A stretch of 64,000 nt of DNA from Perkinsus olseni (lineage: Eukaryota; Perkinsozoa; Perkinsida; Perkinsidae): positions 167,855-231,854 of the forward strand of contig JABANP010000038.1 in NCBI GenBank assembly GCA_013115135.1, given 5' to 3'. Below, piece after piece: positions 10,943 through 23,042 of this stretch; the stretch's first letter is position 1, and every line of letters begins with the position of its first letter. Made by a program: the position numbers and the translations under genes. The notes below the pieces were generated by a model that was given only the letters and a program-made list of their open reading frames with translations, was not told the origin of the DNA and made no database searches.

Positions 10943-12525
10943 ATGGTAAAATTCATCAGCTTTTTCGCAGCAATCGCTGCCGTGGCGTTCGCCGCCGAGA
11001 AGGAGTCGAAGGTCCATCAGTTGACTGATGACAACATGGAGGACTTCGTGAAAGACGCACAAGTAGGGAAGGGCTGTTGCGCAAAGATCACTGATTTTGA
11101 GATTCTGAACACTGATCACTGACTGATCGTATTTTATCTTTATTCAGGGTAGTAGTGTTTCCCCCTCAGATACGCCTTGGTGAAGTTCTATGCTCCGTGG
11201 TGCGGCCACTGCAAGAAGATTGCCCCCGAGTTCGAGCAGGCCGCTACTGAGCTTGCCGAGGAGGTTGGAGAGGAGAAGGTTGCTCTCGGTGAGATCGATG
11301 CCACTGAGCACAAGAAGATGGCCGAGAAGTACAACATCCGAGGCTACCCTACTCTCTTCTGGTTCGTTGACGGTGAGGAGTCTGAGTACGGTGGTGGGCG
11401 TACTGCTGCTGAGATCAAGAGCTGGTGCGTCGATATGACTGGCCCTGCTGTGAAGGAGATCAGCAGCCGCAAGTTGGCCGAGGAGGAAGCCGGTGTCAAG
11501 CCTGTCTGTGTTTACGAGGGACGGGAGGCTTCGCCCTGACTTTGAGGATATCGCCTCGAGGAAAGAGAAGTGACTTCACCTTCTACCATGTTGCCACGGA
11601 CGCTGAAAAGCCTACCGTCACCGTCCAGCACAAGGGTGAGGAAGCTGTTGTTTGCGATGACCTGACCTCGGACGGCCTCAAGAAGTGCCTTGATAACAAC
11701 GAGCTCCCCTTGTTCGGTGCCCTTGATGGCGAGTCGTACGGTAAGTACATGTCTTCCGGTAAGGGTCTGGTCTGGGGCTGCTTCGAGCAGGAGTCCAGCG
11801 ATGATCTCGAGAAGGTTGCCGATGAGCATCGCCCTCTGATGAACGAGCTCGCCAAGGAATTTAAGGACCAGTTCGCCTTCACCTATATTGATACTGTCCA
11901 GTTCAAGAGTGCTATTGAGGGTATGCTTGGTGTTACCGAGTTCCCTACTCTTGCCGTCAACAAGAAGGCTGGTGACAAGATGAAGTATCTTTACACTGGT
12001 GAGATGACTGTCCCTAAGGTCTCTGAGTTCCTCAAGGGTGTTCTTGATGGCACCATCGAGCCTACTTTGAAATCTGAGCCAGTTCCCGAGTCTCAGGATG
12101 AGCCCGTCCATGTCGTCGTGGGTTCCACTCTTGAGGGTGACGTCTTCCAGGCTGATAAGGATGTGCTTTTCGAGATCTATGCTCCTTGGTGTGGTCACTG
12201 CAAGAAGCTCGCTCCCGAGTACGAGAAGGTTGCTAAGAAGATCGTCAAGGAAGGTGTTGAGGATATGGTTGTCCTCGCCAAGATGGATGGTACCGCCAAC
12301 GATTCTCCTGTTGAGAGCATCTCTTGGGATGGTTTCCCGACTCTCTACTACGTGAAGGCTGGTGAGAGCGAGCCTGTGAAGTACGATGGCCCTCGCGATG
12401 CTAAGGGTATCTGGAAGTGGATCAAGAAGCATCACTCTAACTCTGATGGTTTGAAGGAACGTCTTGCTGCTTCTAAGGCTGCCGAGAAGGAGGAGCCTGA
12501 AGCTGAGAAGGGCGAGGAGTTGTAA
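10943..12525 (+). CDS. protein disulfide isomerase (a-b-b'-a' type)
   Basis: An ER thiol-disulfide oxidoreductase that forms and rearranges disulfides in secreted proteins. ATG 10943 opens a signal peptide (MVKFISFFAAIAAVAFA). An intron follows the CAA codon near 11059. The first catalytic domain has KFYAPWCGHCKK (about 11178), the middle is the b/b' pair, and the second catalytic domain has EIYAPWCGHCKKLAPEYEK (about 12172). The tail is Glu/Lys-rich and ends GEEL, a weak KDEL-like ER-retention signal, at TAA 12523-12525. Odd points: the intron 1 phase does not fit the nearest acceptor, and between 11505 and 11575 the reading moves +1 twice, passing TGA at 11537 and TGA at 11571, although both flanks are clearly b-domain coding. 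Indels, programmed shifts or a poor-consensus intron are possible. Confidence 0.92.
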
Positions 12526-13576
12526 GAAGTATCAAGCCCAAATGTTTATCTCATGAGATCTCATTGTTATACAGCAGCACCAGCATCAGTAGGAGCGTTG
12601 TGATACTTTTTTACTGTCCTAAAAGGGAACGTATTCGTGTGGATGGTAACAGTGCTGCCGTATGCGGGACGCTAGTGGTCAGGAAACACTTTTCAATTTG
12701 AGTTGGTAGTGTTGTGTTATTAGTGAGTGCGGTTAATACTGACGTGTATCAGGATTAGTATGGAACCAAAGCCTTTACGACCGAGTAGTCTTAGTGTATC
12801 GTCCACGGCAACTGGCAGTCCTTGTGAAGGGCTGTTCAAGGAACAGCTCAGTGATGAGAGGAGTGGTAAGGCGGTGGTTTGGAGGGGGTGGTGTGTTGTA
12901 GTATGTTGGTCAGGTGTTGGCGAAGAGCAGCAGCAGCAGGCTGGTGAAGGGGAGCAGCCGTCGTTTTATATCCTTCCATCTCGTCAACGCTTTGATATGA
13001 ACTTCCCCTTCGAGGGTGCTGATTGTGGTGGTGTGTGGTGCCCAGGAGAAAAGTGGTGATGCTGTAAAGAATGGAATAGAGTTTATGCTAAGGTCGAAGC
13101 GACGATGTACTGGGGGAGTCGGTTTGCGATTTTTGTATCAGTTTGGGTGGGCTTCCTCAGGTGTTGTCGAAGGTTCTCCTACATTCACGATCGGTCTCTT
13201 GCATTTGTGTGAACTCTCTTCCGTTGAGACTAATGCCGCTGGGGATACTCTTCACGAAGAGGTCAGCTTTGGTGGTGAAATAAGGAAATCTGTACGGACA
13301 AGGTGTGGATGCATCCGCTCGTTATCTGAGAGAGAGGACGGTAACGTCACTTGGCTGCCGCCGCAACTGCGGGGATCGCCGGTTGAAAGCTTGGTAAGTC
13401 TTTTCTCATGGGAGTAGGTGAGCAGCATGAGTTACTTTCGGTGTTTTTCCAGTCCCTCTGTCCTAACCGAACGTCACTTAGTGATTTACTTGCTAGGGAG
13501 AATCAGGTAGGTATTGGAACGCCGTCGTGGTGGCAGCATTTTCATGGGTTAGATAATATCACTCCCCTTCGGTCTG
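12526..13576. other. about 1 kb with no supportable gene
   Basis: Holds the PDI 3' flank and small ORFs on the + strand (12727-13059, 13016-13417) without motifs or clear splice signals. Some of it may be 5' UTR or early exons of the stress-protein-like gene that follows. Confidence 0.35.
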
Positions 13577-15559
13577 TTGCGACTGAATAATAGAGCCTCT
13601 ACTGCGAAGGCTCCTACCACTCCATCCAAAGGATGCGATATACTCCTGAACTCTGTGGAACGCCTGCTGGAGATGCTTAGACGGGTGCCCCGCCGAGCAG
13701 GCTTCTTCGAGGCTAGCACTGGCGGCGGTGGTGGGCTGGACAAAAGCGTTGTCAGCATATGCGCTGAACGTAGTAGCGGAATAGGGACGCTGGTTTGCAT
13801 TCTGTGGTCTGCTCAGGTAACTGTACTACTGACAGTGGACGAGAGCGGTTACCGCTCCTTGGGGTGCGGTCCATTCTTCGGGACCCCACTCCACCGAATT
13901 TATCTGATTATCACGCGGTAGGCCGACCCAGGTTTGTTGCTGTTGGGCGTGCTGGATGGCGCTATCTCAGATTTTATTATTAAGTTCTGAGAACTGGAAG
14001 ATAGTCGTAGATTGGGGGCTCAGACTGGTTGGTAGAGGAAAGAACGTATTGGCGATTCATTTTAATAAAGGGAGTGAAGCACAGGCAGCTGAAGTGTACA
14101 TGTCCGCAAGGAGACGGGTAGTAACAATCGGAGTTCATCATCTCGGGTCCACGTTAGCAGGGTAGGATGTATGTGGCCGTGTGAGTATGGGGAAAGATGG
14201 TATTAGCCTAGTGAAGCCGTGATATCGCAGAACACTAGAGTCCAATAGAAGGTTGCTGTTGTAGTAGAAAGCTAGCGTCTCTTCAGTCGCTTGGACGTAG
14301 GACGTATTGTCCCGAAGGGGGCGATTCTCTGGGCGAGATAGCATGTTCCGTAACGTTGTAGCAGCTCATTTCGTCGTTATCAGGCAAGAGACGTGAACCC
14401 TTCCGTGAATTTTGAGATGACAATTCGCCCACCGTGCCCGTCGATAGTACCGATAGCTGTGGATCTATCCAAGCATTGTTCGATACTGGTCATGGGAGAT
14501 TCTGGAAGGAAGGATACACGATACAAAGAGATGGTGATAGTCCTACTACTATTAGGCAACTACTATTAGTCCTACTTACGATATTATGCTCTGATCTTCC
14601 AGGTAGAACGGTGCTCGGGTAACGTAGTCATCGCTCGTTGTGAGCTTCCCGCCGAGGCACCACCTATAAGAGATGTAGGTGACATGGAGATGATGTATTC
14701 CTTGGACACTTTCTGGACTATTTTATAATTTCCTCAACTGACGTGTAGTTGTCCTCAGTTCGTCGTTGGAGTTGGTGCTAGAGACCAGGAAGGTGCACGT
14801 CGAGCCCTATCGATGGCCTTTGCTCTAGCCGCTAGTACTACTGGTGAAGCTAGAGGAGCTAGAGTGTATATCATATATGTACGGACATGATAGGTTAGCC
14901 AGCTGTAGTGAGGTGAGTGCAGATACCAGTCCAGCCGTGGCAGTTTGGTCAGGAGGAGGACATACTGTCCATCGGATATAAGAGTAGTAGTTGGATGGCT
15001 TAGAGTCAACTACTGAGACTCGACGCTCAGGTACGCAGTTATTAAGCTCGGTCCAAGATGAGATAGCTAGGCTTCAATCACAGTATCCTGGGGTTAAGGT
15101 TACGCTTAAAATGGGCAACCCAACCGACAGGATGCACGTGCAGCATGAACTTGTATCCACTGCTGAGAGGAATGGCAGTAGGGAGCAGGTGTCCAGGAAG
15201 CTTCATCGGAAGTTTCGTTTTGCCAGTTCTATTGAGACTGCCAAGTATCACTGATTCTCAAGAGGGTCGTGGTATCAGTTGTCTGTATCGGTCCCCCCCT
15301 CTCCTTGTTTTGGGAGGTGGTCATAATATTGATAGTGGAGAGCTCGGATCAGTGGCAAGCCATATGGTTGACAAAGGTAGTAGTACTAGCGGTGGGTATG
15401 CTGACGACTCAAGCTGACCTTGTCAGGTCGGAGTAGAACATTAATACTGTTAGCGTAGCCGTCGCCAAGCTAGGCCTGGATCGGGTATCCCCAGCGGACC
15501 ATCCCGTTGCTCCCTATTGTCAGGACCTTCAACAGGAAGCTCATCAAGGTGAGCAGTAG
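13577..15559 (+). CDS. universal-stress-protein-like protein, tandem copy 1
   Basis: Two alpha/beta sandwich domains of the UspA type are suggested. Domain 1: VVDWGLRLVGRGKNVLAIHF (about 14010), then VNPSVNFEMTIRP and a SILVMGDSG segment after an intron. Domain 2: VVGVGARDQEGARRALSMAF (about 14767), resembling the opening beta strand and helix of Usp domains. Next come GVKVTLKMGNPTDRMHVQ (about 15090), matching the central GDP/GNP region, and LLVLGGGHNIDSGELGSVAS (about 15305), resembling the nucleotide-binding G-x2-G-x9-G motif. The last exon ends at TAG 15557-15559. Usp proteins bind ATP or sense stress, but the exact role is unknown. The start is uncertain. Every exon has a counterpart in the next gene. 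Confidence 0.5.
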
Positions 15560-15718
15560 GGGTACTCTTCGGTTCGATCTTTCCGAAGTTAATTTGTGCA
15601 TTGTGAGACTTACTATAATTTTTGGAAGGGGGGAGAGGAAAGGATGTCTATGCGACAGAGTTGATCATAGCTGCATCGATCGATACCCGTACTGATGAGC
15701 GCATATCGTTCATGTTTC

Positions 15719-17867
15719 ATGGCGAGATATACTGAAGCTTGCCGCAAGATACCGAACGGCCAGTGGTATCACCAGAGGAGGCGAACGGATACGAGGAGTC
15801 GCCCGCTGGTCTAGTATTGGCAGAGAGGTCGCTCCTTCAGCGACCAATCCCGAGCGCTGTTGTGACAGTGCCTGATGTCTACACGGGCGGGAACAGTAAT
15901 AGTAGGGGGTGTTGTGGTACGATGGGGCCATCAAGGCAATCGCTAACAGGTTTTGCGTCGAGTGGGTCGGATCAGGAGCAGCAGCAGCAGGGGTACCCTC
16001 TGCTGGGTGTCCGGGCAGTTCTAGGCGAACCCAACCCTCCTAGATCCTCCGACTACTATAGTGTGAGTCGGTGGTGGGGCGCCTCTCATCCCTAGGGGCG
16101 TGATGGACGTGAAAAAAATTGGGGTATTTCAAGTCTCCTGATCTCGTAGTGCTGCATCCGTCTCTTCTATTGCGTCCTCGGCGCATGGCGACTGCAGATG
16201 CATTGATTACTCGAGAGCGTTAGGCTTGGTGATGGAACTCGAATGGGTATGAGTCCATTTTGGTATAAATGGATCCCTGACTATGCGATTGGGGATATGA
16301 TATCTTCCGGGGCGGTCTACCCCAGTTTCCCGAGACATGATGATTCGTAGATTCTCTTGCTGAGCTCGGAGAACTTGGAATGTGTAATTGATTGGGGTCT
16401 GAGGCTTACTCGCAGCGGCCGCACTGTATTGGGTGTCCATTTTAATAAGGGGACCCCTCAGCAGGCAGCGGACTTCTCAATACGAGCTATAAGACGGGTA
16501 GGCCGGTCTGGAGCCCTTCAGTGAGTGCGCCGTGGCCATGGGACGCGATCTCAGGCACAGGAGGTTAATCCTGGCGTGGAGTTCGAGATAACAGTCCGTC
16601 CCTTCGTGTGCCTCCATCATCCCCATAGCGGCGGAGTTGTCAAGGCATTGCCGCTTTCTGGTCATAGGGGACTCGGGCAAGACCAACACCAGGCACCGAG
16701 AGATGGTCAGGGGCCGCAGCTTTCATCATCCGGTCTACGATCCATCTGTGCAGGTGTCCCGATGTGCCGGTAATGTTATCATCGCTCGATCGGAGTTGGC
16801 ACTCAAGGCCTCGGCTGTCCGTGACGTAGTACAAGAATAGGGTGAGGTAGTCTGGGATACGTCCTTGCTGCTGTCAGTTCGTAGTGGGAGTGGGAGCTCG
16901 AGATCAGGAAGGAGCGCTCCGAGCTTTATCCATGGCGTTCGCCCTGGCTAGGGCGGCTGGTGACGGTAGAGGGGCCCAACGTATCAATAATTTATGTATT
17001 GATGGGAGGATGCACACAGAGGATACTAAAGATGGTCACTGCAGATACCAGTCCAGCCGTGGCAGTTCGGTCAGCAGGAGGATATCCTGTCCATCGGATA
17101 TAAGAGTAGCTTTTCATACGGGATCGTTGTTGGACAGGAGGGGTCCCACGTGTTCTCGACAGGTTCACAGTTATTGCAGTCCGTACAGGACACGGTGAAG
17201 AGGTTAGAGGCGCAGCATCCAGGAGTGAAGGTTGCGCTAAAAATGGGCAACCCGACCGATAGGATGCATGTGCAAGATGAACTATTATCTACGGCTGAGA
17301 GGAACGGCGGTAAGCTATGGGAAGGGGTACAGGTCTGCATGACTAGCGCTAGTGAGAGACAGCAAGCGGGCTGGCACGATTTGGACGATAACGCACGACC
17401 AGTCATAACTCATTACCATTCTTCATTCATCAGGCGTCTACTTGTTAGATCCGAACACATTATCAAACCTCACCCTTTCCGTGGGGCAACTAGGTTCGAA
17501 ACTGTAGTGAGATCTTCCTACCACTCAGTACTGCTGAAGCCGTCGAGTCCCTCCCTCCTCCTCATCGTCGTCGTCGTCCGCTCGCTACGATAGAGCCCCA
17601 CCACGACCCCCACCGATCCTAGTAGTTGGAGGAGGCCATAACTCAGATTGTGGGGAGCTTGGCTCGGTTACCAGTCAGTTCGTTGACAAAGGTAGCTCCT
17701 CCTTGGCAGCCTTGTCGGCCGCTGATTGATCGTTATCAGGTCGGAAGAGGTCCCTCCAGGGTGTCACGGTGGCTGTAGCAAAATTAGGGTTAGACGCCGG
17801 TGGATCAGTCCCCACTTTGCTGCATCCGGTGGCCCCTGCCTTTACTCATCAAGCCCCCAACCATTAG
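15719..17867 (+). CDS. universal-stress-protein-like protein, tandem copy 2
   Basis: This gene repeats the exon order and motifs of the gene before it. PLLGVRAVLGEPNPP (about 16003) matches the earlier PLLGVRSILRDPTPP. VIDWGLRLTRSGRTVLGVHF (about 16386) and VNPGVEFEITVRP with CRFLVIGDSG (about 16565-16678) make up domain 1. VVGVGARDQEGALRALSMAF (about 16880), KVALKMGNPTDRMHVQ (about 17228) and ILVVGGGHNSDCGELGSV (about 17622) make up domain 2. The final exon ends at TAG 17865-17867 with a Pro/His-rich tail. Most differences from copy 1 are conservative, so both copies look functional. The 5' exon is not certain: ATG 15719 or a Gln/Ser-rich exon near 15930. Confidence 0.5.
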
Positions 17868-18304
17868 TAGTCCTGTTACTTGATTTTTATCACTACCATT
17901 CGAGGGAGTAAACATCTTTCAGATTTTCTATCAGCAGGTTAGCACTGAGCCGGGCGACATTGTTTTTCCCTTCGATCTTGCACCAGTCCCTCGGTCGTCC
18001 TCGATTCTGTAGTCGTCATCGTCGTCGTCGTAGTATTAGTCGATGTTAACTTTCTGCTACATCTCCTTATGGAGACTGTCAACAACCTCTTTTCGTACAC
18101 AGTACCATTGCTGTAGGGATAATAGGTCTTCCAAGTCTTGTGACTAAAACAGTAGTCCGTCCTGCAGCTGGGACTTAGGGGTAGTTTTCTTGGCACGAGC
18201 GACTGTTGCGTGTCGTGAAGCTAGCGAGATGGGCGCGTCTCCCTGTATGATAGTGTTTGAATTAACGAGCCTCTTATCCCTCTTCACACCTTGGCTGCCT
18301 TGTC
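17868..18304. other. 437 bp intergenic, no gene seen
   Basis: Contains a short CGT/CTT-type microsatellite (about 18010-18030) and pyrimidine-rich stretches. It should include the promoter of the SAP-domain gene. Confidence 0.35.
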
Positions 18305-20150
18305 ATGGATAACGGTGTGCGGCCCCCCACCACCAGAGAGGCCTTGACTCGGCTCAAGGTAGTGGATCTGAAGGAACGGATGAAGGCGATCGGTCTGAGC
18401 AGCAGTGGCCTACGCAAACACGAGCTCATCGATCGGTTGCTGCAGCATTATGAGGAGTCAACCTCGGGTAGTGCGTCCAGCGGCAGTTCCTACCCAGCAA
18501 GGCGGAGAAGAGGGGGCTGCAGTAGAGGCAGCGGTCGGGGGTGACTGGGATGAGGAGGAGATGAGGGAGGCTATGCGGAAGTCATTGGTAGAGCAGCGCC
18601 ACCAGCCTTCCCTGGGGGGCGACGTCTGCTCCTTGTCGTCTACGATTGACGTGGTGGAGCTGCAGGACTCCTCGCAAGGCTCTCCGGTCAGTTGTCAAGT
18701 AGAGGTATCGCCAGACGTAGAGGAACCTGCACCCAAGAAGGTGAGTAGAGATCGCCCGAGGCTGTTGAATCGGTAGGGGCCGTTTTTGGGTTAGGCCAAG
18801 ACAGAGGTGAAGATATGCCCTATTTTCATTCAAGCCTTGGGGGTGCGGCAACAACAACATTCCGCGGGGAGTAGTGGTATGGGAGATGAGGACTCGTCGC
18901 AGTGCCCCCTATGCGAGGATAAGGGGATCTACGTTGTACATGGTACAGGGCAAGAGCAGACCTGTCGAATGTGCAAGAAGGAGGTGCGCTGGATGGGGGG
19001 ATTGGGGTTTGCTGATGGCCTTGGACCTGTAGGGAACGGTTGAGGAGTCGCGGCCGTCGTCCGAGATGTTGCCTAATATTAAACTGGAGGAGGGTGTAGC
19101 CCCACCTGAGAGGCCACCGGTTCGCCTTGACCTGAAGGACTTCTCACGAGACCATTTAGGAGAGCTGGCATGTCTTGTACGCGATAAGGGGTGAGGAGGG
19201 TGGTGTGATGGCGCGGGTTCGATCCCCGGCGGAGGCATTTTTCTCGGCTTCCTGGTAGGTTTGATATTGTCAAGGCTGCCGAGGCTATGAGAAACCACAA
19301 CTATGAACTGTACAGCGCAACGCTCGAACTAAACGAGGCAAAGCAGCTCGCGGAAGAGAATCTTGCTAGGAACCAGGTGACGGAAGATTCTTCGCAGTGC
19401 GTGAAGATACATAATGGATCCGCTTGAGTGGATGGTGCTCTTGCCAGGCAGCGGAGGAATCATTAGCGACAAGAGCTTTGGAGAAGAGGAGGGCGTCCAC
19501 GTCCGAAAAGGAGGCCTTCCTGGAGGGAGGTATCGAGTTCCTCGAGAAGTCGGAGCAACTAGCAGGTGGGGACGGGGGTACCTGCTCGGCAAGAGGCCTA
19601 CAGACTAGCTACCCGGCCGAATGCGGCGTCATCATCGATTAAGGTTTTAAGTTTCGAATTATTTATCGAGTACCACTCCTCTGCCGAATCATGATCTCAT
19701 AGGGCATCGAGGTTGTTCATCAGGTCCTGATCTTTGGGAGCATCTTGAAGCGGTTCTAGACGCGCTCCTTGACAGCCAGGAAGCTCGAGTTGCACTCCTC
19801 GCGTATCTGCAAGAGAGGAAAAGAGCAGTTCACTGGTGATACCGCGCCTGACTGGGCGAACAGCTTGACGTGCCCTCTCAGGTATAAGGTCCCTGCAGAG
19901 ACCTACTTCGTAGCGAACATGCCCAGAGTATCTTCGATTGATGATTTCCTAACCTCTATCGCTGAGGAGACCGATAAGGTGAAAGGAGGCTATGTATGAT
20001 TTACCAAAATGTGGCGGAGCGACGCCTTCAATTTTTCGCCAATTTGAGGATGCCCGTTCAACGATGCCGATCGACGACGTCGCTGTAGTGGAGATGGAGG
20101 CCCCCTGTAATATGATGCTAGTTGAATTAGATGTTGATGATGATGACTAG
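18305..20150 (+). CDS. SAP-domain protein with ubiquitin-interacting motif and CxxC zinc ribbon
   Basis: ATG 18305 starts a SAP motif, LKVVDLKERMKAIGLSS plus LRKHELIDRLLQHYEE (residues about 16-56), a DNA-binding helix-turn-helix. A UIM follows: DEEEMREAMRKSLVEQ near 18550, with the conserved Ala and Ser. After an intron at about 18741-18834 there is CPLCEDKGIYVV...CRMCKK (C-x2-C-x17-C-x2-C, about 18905). Coiled-coil exons follow (ELYSATLELNEAKQLAEENL; about 19454-19565), then DLWEHLEAVLDALL and SIDDFLTSIAEE, and an acidic end VELDVDDDD at TAG 20148-20150. SAP, UIM and a ribbon together suggest a chromatin or DNA-repair ubiquitin reader; this is inference. Between SAP and UIM, and again near 19999, the reading moves +1. 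Confidence 0.65.
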
Positions 20151-20242
20151 TAGGGATAGCAAGTCTCAGCAACGGAACTCTTTCGTTGTGTTTGCCCCTC
20201 GGCCGAGGCTCTCGGGACCCGTCTTTGTTATTGCTAGCGTTC

Positions 20243-22961
20243 ATGCCTCCCACTACGAGAGGCGGCAGTTCGACGACCTCTTTAAGGGGCGTCTCTAAGG
20301 CAGGAAGTGGTAGTAGTAGTATTCAAGTCGGGGAATTCTTACACATCCTCATAGAGCGGGGCCAGATGCCAGAGGCAGCTGAGGTGGTGAACCCCTCTGA
20401 GAGGGACCCTCTCGCCGCCTCCTCTGTGATGTTATTTGTCCTACCATTTAGTGGTTGGAAGGCTTTGATTTGCCCTCTGGGGTTTGTTGCACGACGCCTG
20501 CCGCACATCTATACCGGTTTGGAGGTAGGATGGCTCCTCGGTGGCTTTGTCGCAGTATCGTGGGTAGATGTTAAAGGATCGGAGTCCTTGGTCGGGGCAT
20601 GGGCACTAGTGGCCAAGGGCGACTACAGCCGAGCACTACAGTCCCTTAGCAAGATAGTGAGGATACACAAGCCCCTTCAGAGCGGTAGGGATGCACAGTG
20701 GTCCTCGCTGTTGTCTTGGGTACTGCCCTCGAAGCCTTGGCCATCCTCGCAGGTAATGATGGTATGGTCAGCCTTTTCGCCAGCCTTACATGCTTGGCTA
20801 TCCAGGGGTAAGTTGCCCTCCGTCCTCTGAGATCGGTCAGCTGTGTGCCTAGGAGGGAGGCCCGTCTCAACCAAGAGGAGTCCAAGCCACTCAATAGGGA
20901 CTTGGTGTCCTTCCTGGAAGCTGTCACAACGCCTAAGCATCTAGATCGGCTAGACCCCATTGCCGCCTACCATGTCGGGCAGCTATTGATGTCCTGGTGG
21001 ATGGACCGCAGGAGAGTACCATGGCCGGGGGAGGCAGGTGATGATAGAAGTCAAAGCGGACTTCACGTGTGGCGGCTGCACAGCAGCATAGACCATCTCT
21101 AGAATGCTATACGCGTAGGGAAAGTATTGGTATTGTCCACTTCTCCACAGACGACTGGCCGAGCCTGGCGATGCATTTGTTCACGCGAGCTCTGACGAAG
21201 GCACCACTGCTATGGCCAGCATGGGAGGCATTGATACAGTGTAGAGTGAAGATATCTGCCTTAGAGCTACGAGAGGGTCACTACCGCAGTGACTACCGCG
21301 CGCCCCGAAATTCCTATGCTAGGTGGAAATATCGGAGGGGAATCTCCTACGACTGCGTGGTACACAGGAAGAATTCCTAACGTCTCTGGTGGGGTCATCG
21401 GAGTTGCACATCGCCAATGATGATGCTTGGAAGGCCACTGTGGCGGAGGTGGCCTGGGCAACAGCCTGCAAGACGTCGGCCGAGGTGCGCTACGATAACA
21501 CTAGTCCTTGCGAGAATGCTTGGTCAGGCTGGTCTCAATGCTGCAGTGGCGGGAGAGGTCCCTCTGTTCAGGCTGGCGGCTCGGAAGTACGCTCCCTGTT
21601 TAGGGGCTGCGGTAATGATCCCTATCAGATTCCGCAAGCTCCATGAGAAGCATCCTCGGCATTTCGGCATAACCTTAAACCTGGCGATATGCCTTTACGA
21701 GAGCGGGGAGCTGGAGGCTGCCAGAGAGGCCTTCGTGGAGTTGCAGGAGTGGGACACCGTGCAGGGATCTGATATCTACGCGGGCTTGCTGTAGCACTCT
21801 CGCATCATCAACCACGTCTGATGGTGTATTCGGCCATTAGGAAGCTCCTCGATCGACCGAAGGAATTAGCAGCCCTGGCCCATCGGTGCCTAACCATAGA
21901 CCAGTATGCAGCTGAGACCATGTTCGTGATGGGAGTGTATCATAGGTCGGCCCTGTGTCCGGATGGAAACCTGCGTGTGAGTGGTATCTTGTCAGCTCTT
22001 GTGAGGATACTACCAGCGCTAGCACGTATTATCGTAAGGCGATGCGGCTGTACACAACGCCAGCAGAGAAAGTGAATGCATTGGTGTGTATAGCCAACGA
22101 GTAGCAGCACGGGCCCCTGTCCTAGGGTAGAATTATTACCAGGTTCATGCAGGAAGGCGTCGCTGCTGCCGCTATTCAATCACTCAGGAGGCTACGGAAT
22201 TGGACCCCACCTCTATGGGGTACTGCTCGTTATTCTCTCCGTGTACTCAGTAGTTTCCTCCTCAGAGCGTGGTGTGCATTGGGAAGGGTCTATGAGGCAC
22301 AAGGGCATATGAACTATGCCGCGTACTACTACAGGAAGGCCGTAGAGCTCAGGTGGTTTCGCCCATATTGCTCGTGTATCCTTCTACCAGCTTTGCCCGT
22401 GCAGGCCAGAGTTGTTGGTCGGGTGGAGGTCGTTGGGTAATTGCTGTCTGAGTATGTGTTTTGACGATGAGGCTATCACTTGTTTTGAGGCTGTGAGCTG
22501 GGCGGTCTGCCTCGTCTGTGCTATCTGCGTTCTATGCAGGCGTGGCGGATCTTCAGGAAGGGCCCAATAGTAGAACCCGAATGCTACAAGGAGATTCTGC
22601 CCAAGCTGGCTGGCCTCTACCAAATGCGTGGAGAGGATGATAAAGTGGCTGAGGTCTACACTGAGGTGGGCTGCTTCATAGGCTCGCCGATCGTAATCAT
22701 AGTATTGATCCTTCAGTTGCTGCGCCGCTTCATAGAGGACAATGCTCGATCGGAGGACCTGGGCAAGGCCACGGCGTTCCTGGTACAGTACTACTCCACA
22801 CGCGTGAGACGTTAGAGGGCTAGCCTACTGGTAGAGAGATTGTCTGTGTTCAGGAGTGCCCTGGCAAGGTTATCGCGGCTTTGTCTCATTTCGGTATTGA
22901 GATCGAGGCAACAGCACGGTGTGATGATCGTGCTGCTGTCGGTAATTCAACCCATGTATGA
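20243..22961 (+). CDS. CDC23: anaphase-promoting complex subunit 8 (CDC23-like TPR protein)
   Basis: A TPR scaffold of the APC/C ubiquitin ligase, which drives mitotic exit. The start, ATG 20243, has a Ser/Thr-rich leader. Recognisable pieces: LAALAHRCLTIDQYAAETMF (about 21867), matching the conserved 'LA..IDKYR.ETC..' stretch of CDC23, and ALGRVYEAQGHMNYAAYYYR followed by KAVELR (about 22277-22350), matching the 'YGLGQTYE...YALYYFRKAVELRP' block. LRRFIEDNARSEDLGKATAF (about 22721) matches the family's late helix. The last exon follows an intron at about 22803-22853 and ends at TGA 22959-22961. About a dozen short introns break the frame. The order of blocks and their spacing fit APC8 better than APC6 or APC3. 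Confidence 0.8.
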
Positions 22962-23042
22962 TAGTTTCGCCTACAGTTGTGGCATCGTGTTGAAGGATGG
23001 GTAAAGCTAGAGGTGTCAGATATTGACTTTGATTGTACTTGT

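Noticed and set aside
11500..11580. Perkinsus-type mitochondrial frameshifting at AGG and CCC codons as the cause of the PDI shifts
   Set aside because: That recoding is described for mitochondrial cox1. This is a nuclear, spliced gene, and other AGG and CCC codons in it are read normally.
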